NCBI GenBank assembly: GCA_947034895.1
Contig: OX344764.1
Location: 19,468,001 to 19,532,000 of the forward strand
Source of the DNA: Rhytidiadelphus loreus
Lineage: Eukaryota > Streptophyta > Bryopsida > Hypnales > Hylocomiaceae
Direction of reading: 5' to 3'
Length of the DNA stretch: 64,000 nucleotides
The position numbers and the translations under genes were made by a program. The notes under the pieces were generated by a model. The model saw only the letters and a program-made list of their open reading frames with translations. It did no database searches and had not been told where the DNA came from. Shown piece after piece: positions 60,869-64,000 of the stretch (positions are counted from its first letter, which is position 1; each line of letters begins with the position of its first letter).

Positions 60869-62192
60869 CTTTTAATTCAAATAAAAACAAATCTTTAACA
60901 TCAATATTTTAAAGAAGAGCGTTTTACCTCTTGATTCATTATGAAATCGAGAGTGTAGAGGCTTTGCAACCTTTATTTATTTATTTATGTACACAAAGTA
61001 AAAATTGAATAAAAGTAAAAATAAAAATACAATGGTAACATTTGTACTAGTTTGTTTTGTATGTAATGTTGAGACATCCTCAAATGTGCACTTACCGGTC
61101 ATTCTCTTTACAACATTGGAAAGCTTGACTCGAGAAGGATTGTACTAAAGTCGTATCATTGCTTTTGGATGTTTGATGGATTTGTGAGTAATTTTTAAGA
61201 CCATATATTGAATAAAATTAAGAAAAATGAAATATAGTAGTTTTAATGTCATTCTTGGCATCGTAAAAAAGTTCTCAATGGGTAGAAATGCTCCAAAATT
61301 GTTTTGCACTTTCGGTTGTTAAGTGTGAAAGTTATAGGTTTTCAATTGAATTTAGTTTCTATAAATTTAATTTAATTAAGGATGAATTATTCTAAAAATT
61401 AAAAATTAAAAGAATACATAGGTAAATCATGGAAAAGACTTGGATAAGTGCACAACGCCACATTAGTTGTTTATAAGTCGAACCTTAAAAAATTACATCA
61501 ATCTTAAATTTTTTTAAAAGATAATACCAAAAAAATCTTTGTATTTAAGAAAAAACAAAAGTTTTAAATTAAATTCATAAATCATTTTCATATTCTCTAA
61601 ATAATTAAATAAATCTTTAACATGATTTAGAAATACGAAAATTAAATATTCTAAAACAATGTTCAATGCACTATATATATTTCAATTTAATGGTAAATGT
61701 TCTTCTTTTACATATTACTATTTTTTAATTATGATATTTGCAAATAAAAACAAAATATTAAATCATATATCGTTATTGAAGAAAAGAAATCAATAGTGAT
61801 TAATTGATTATAAACTCTATATAGTGAATGAAATGATCTAAAATGAAGTGAAAATAAATGAAATCATATAGTGAAGTGAAGGAAATACAAAATGATTGCA
61901 ATAAAAGTTGTAATTTTATTTCTACAAAAGAAAGCATGCGTTTAAATAGAAACATACGTAAATGAAAACCAATGTTTCATAAGAAGCATCAATATGATAA
62001 TTAAATCTCTAAATTATCATAGTTTTACATGTACCCTAAATCTATATATTAAATGAAATACACAAAATTCTAACATGAATGCACATAATATCTACTACAT
62101 TTTTTGTTTTCCTCTTTTGTTTTCCTCTTTCTTTTTTTGTTTCAATTGAAATTGATCTCGGCTAAGTAAATTAGAATTTCCAAGGCAATTTT
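60869..62192. other. Very AT-rich stretch, nothing recognised
   Basis: Dominated by AAATAAAA and ATTTAAT words with no open frame of note. Confidence 0.5.
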
Positions 62193-62232
62193 CTACTTGA
62201 CAATAATATTTTCATCGTATTGCAAACTTTTC

Positions 62233-63060
62233 CTAATCAACCGTAGTACGATTTTTTGGTTTGATATGTTTCTTTTCATTTTGATGATGCAATAAATATG
62301 AAAACAATTGTGTCTCTTTTTCAAAATATGGAGTGCCTTTTGGTGTAGATGGTACAATTGCCGAATCAATGTTATGAAGACTTGGAAGTTGACTACAAAG
62401 TGGAGGCTCATATATAGATTCTGATCTTGATACTTGTAAAGAATTTGAATCAACTAAAGGCAATGATGTTGTTAAATCTGCTATGATTTCAAGTTTGGGT
62501 TGCATCTCAACCTCTTCTGTGATATCTTGATAAATATCACCTACAACATCAGAATTAGAAGATGGTAGGATTGGAAGTTGAGTTTGTAAATACTTATACC
62601 GTCTTCTAAGTTGTTCATGTGAACATGTATAAAATCCCAGAATACCATTGGATGCTAAAGCATTCCATTGAGGCATTATAGAAACTTTCCAACGAACTAA
62701 CTTTGAGACAATTTGCTCATCTTTTACCATAGCCAATAGTGCTTCATCTGGTGATAATGTAGAATATCATAAAGTTGGAGGTAGGACATTTGCCGCAGAC
62801 GGAATACTAGTAATATCAAAGATGCATACATTTTCTTCTTCATGAATGACATGTGATGCACCAATATCTTGCACAACTTGTGCTTCTTGTCTAAGATATG
62901 AAGTTGTTGTATGAAGGGTGCTAATAATACTTGAAGTTCATACTGTAGTTTGAAATGTAGTTTGGAATTGGACCATTGCAACCATATCAAGCAATTGTTG
63001 TTTTAAACTTTGCAATGGTTTAGGACGCAAATAGGCCTTGAAAGAGAAATCACTCTATCG
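62233..63060 (-). pseudogene. Decayed ORF of unknown family
   Basis: One minus-strand frame runs from about 63060 to 62233 with two stops (near 62943 and 62768): LRPKPLQSLKQQLLDMVAMV, TSYLRQEAQVVQDIGASHVI, then from Met 62736 a clean 167-codon stretch with WKVSIMPQWNALASNGILGF and HEQLRRRYKYLQTQLP. The composition is clearly protein-like, acidic toward the C-terminus. I do not recognise the family. The next ORF, divergent on the other strand, resembles a transposase N-terminus, so this may be part of a transposon. Confidence 0.5.
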
Positions 63061-63397
63061 AATGGCAGAAATGCATACATCCCAAACTCAAAAGAGTGTA
63101 TTATAATTGAAACCTTAGAGTGGAAAATCTTTCAAGTTAGAAAGTGGTTCTTCTGTAAAGCAATGCATAGCAATAAATCGTAAAACTCACCGCTCTAAAG
63201 GATTAAACATAGGTGATAGGCCCATGATTGAATCCTATAGTGCAAGGTTATCAAATGTACCAAAATTGAAAAATGACACCAAATTTGCAATTGCCAGAGA
63301 ATTTCATGTAAGGACGTTTGGGTCTTCACACAACAACCATGGTTTGGGCAAGTATTTGTCTGCACTTGAGTTGGTTCAACTCATCTGAGAGACTCGC

Positions 63398-63877
63398 TTG
63401 ATTGATTCAATTGTTGGTCCTTTTCTCCAATTTTCATCATTGTTTGAGGCAATTGTTGTCTCGGGGGTGCTTCCGAATCCAACACTTAAGATGAGTGACG
63501 AAAAGAAGGACTCCAAACCAAAGGGGCGCAAGAGAAAGAAAATTACCTTGTCTACTGTTACGAGAAGGTGGCAAGAGGTTTGGGTTTGCAAATTTACATG
63601 TGCCAAAAGAGAGTTCAACACTACGGGTAATCTTACTAGAGTTGTTTGCAAAAGTTGCAACACCGTGAGTAGCCAGAAAAAAATCATGGTTCCCAAAGGC
63701 GATAGCCTTGAGAAGCACAAAGGAAAGCAAGTATGTAAGTTCAATGGTGAGCCCTTTGGACAATTGAAGAAGGGCGATACATACACAAAGTGGGACTGCA
63801 AACATATTCAAGTCAACAAGCTTTGGACAGGGCGACAACTGGTGGGTACTGTTGCAGATTTGCTTGTTGCTGACTTG
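63398..63877 (+). pseudogene. Possible hAT-like transposase N-terminus (zinc-finger region), truncated by a MITE
   Basis: The open frame from ATG 63398 (or the more likely internal ATG 63491, MSDEKKDSKPKGRKRKKITL) contains EVWVCKFTCAKREFN, RVVCKSCNTVSSQ, KGDSLEKHKGKQVC and YTKWDCKHIQ. This W...C-x2-C...H/C spacing resembles the zinc fingers that open ZNF862/hAT-type transposases. After DLLVADL the frame enters the G-run of the GGGGGGTCATTTAG MITE at 63878, so the rest of the protein is lost or lies beyond the window. The family assignment is tentative. Confidence 0.45.
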
Positions 63878-64000
63878 GGGGGGTCATTTAGAGTGTCCAT
63901 TAGAAACCACGTGCGAATAAAACTTTGGACCCCCTATATACTTTTTGAATTTTAAATAAAACAAAATTAAAAAAATATTAATAGATTTTCCTACTTTAAA
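63878..64000. mobile_element. Left part of a second GGGGGGTCATTTAG MITE, cut by the window end
   Basis: It matches 37348 onward almost base for base (TCATTTAGAGTG, AAACCACGTGCGAA, TATATACTTTTTGAATTTTA). Its right end lies outside the window. Confidence 0.85.

Overview
The window is nuclear DNA from a green plant, most likely a bryophyte, lycophyte or streptophyte alga. It is AT-rich. Its genes have short GT-AG introns (about 80-620 bp). It contains a nuclear Ycf20-type fragment, a plant receptor-kinase fragment, a plant-style Copia remnant with a tRNA-iMet primer site, and a CACTA element ending CACTACAAGAAA. I cannot name the species.

Layout. 1-5.2 kb: an 11-exon plus-strand gene joining a ParB-like domain, a charged coiled coil and a beta-class (N4/N6-type) DNA aminomethyltransferase domain, with two in-frame TAG stops. 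6.9-8.2 kb: a TTCATCCA-rich array, a GCTCC-rich block and a GC-rich 169-bp tandem array. 9.8-13.9 kb: a decayed MULE transposase with a SWIM finger, followed at 14.5-15.0 kb by a second TTCATCCA/GCTCC block. 15-23.8 kb: AT-rich DNA with several copies of a repeat whose best copy (59.1-60.1 kb) ends in TTAA-CCCC, as piggyBac-type MITEs do. 23.85-26.1 kb: fragments of three unrelated host genes (receptor kinase, Ycf20-like, cysteinyl-tRNA synthetase). 29.0-33.1 kb: an apparently intact TPR-CHAT protease-like gene. 35-38 kb: a foldback element, a 352-bp tandem array carrying a long hairpin in each unit, and a MITE. 38.5-40.6 kb: a broken piggyBac transposase on the minus strand. 44.9-47.1 kb: a non-autonomous CACTA element with a perfect 3-bp target duplication. 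47.8-48.4 kb: a Copia gag fragment. 48.6-55.1 kb: a minus-strand gene for a secreted or membrane-anchored VWA-Cache (alpha2delta-like) protein. 57.7-64 kb: several MITEs with recognisable target duplications, a decayed minus-strand ORF, and the N-terminus of a possible hAT-like transposase interrupted by a MITE.

The host genes with the best case for function are the TPR-CHAT gene and the VWA-Cache gene. Both can be spliced into single open frames, the second only if one GC-AG intron is accepted. The ParB-methyltransferase gene keeps all its splice sites and frame but carries two stops, so it looks like a recent pseudogene or a member of a mobile multicopy family. Nothing shows that these genes share a pathway. 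Exon coordinates were derived by hand from splice motifs and reading frame and need transcript support.
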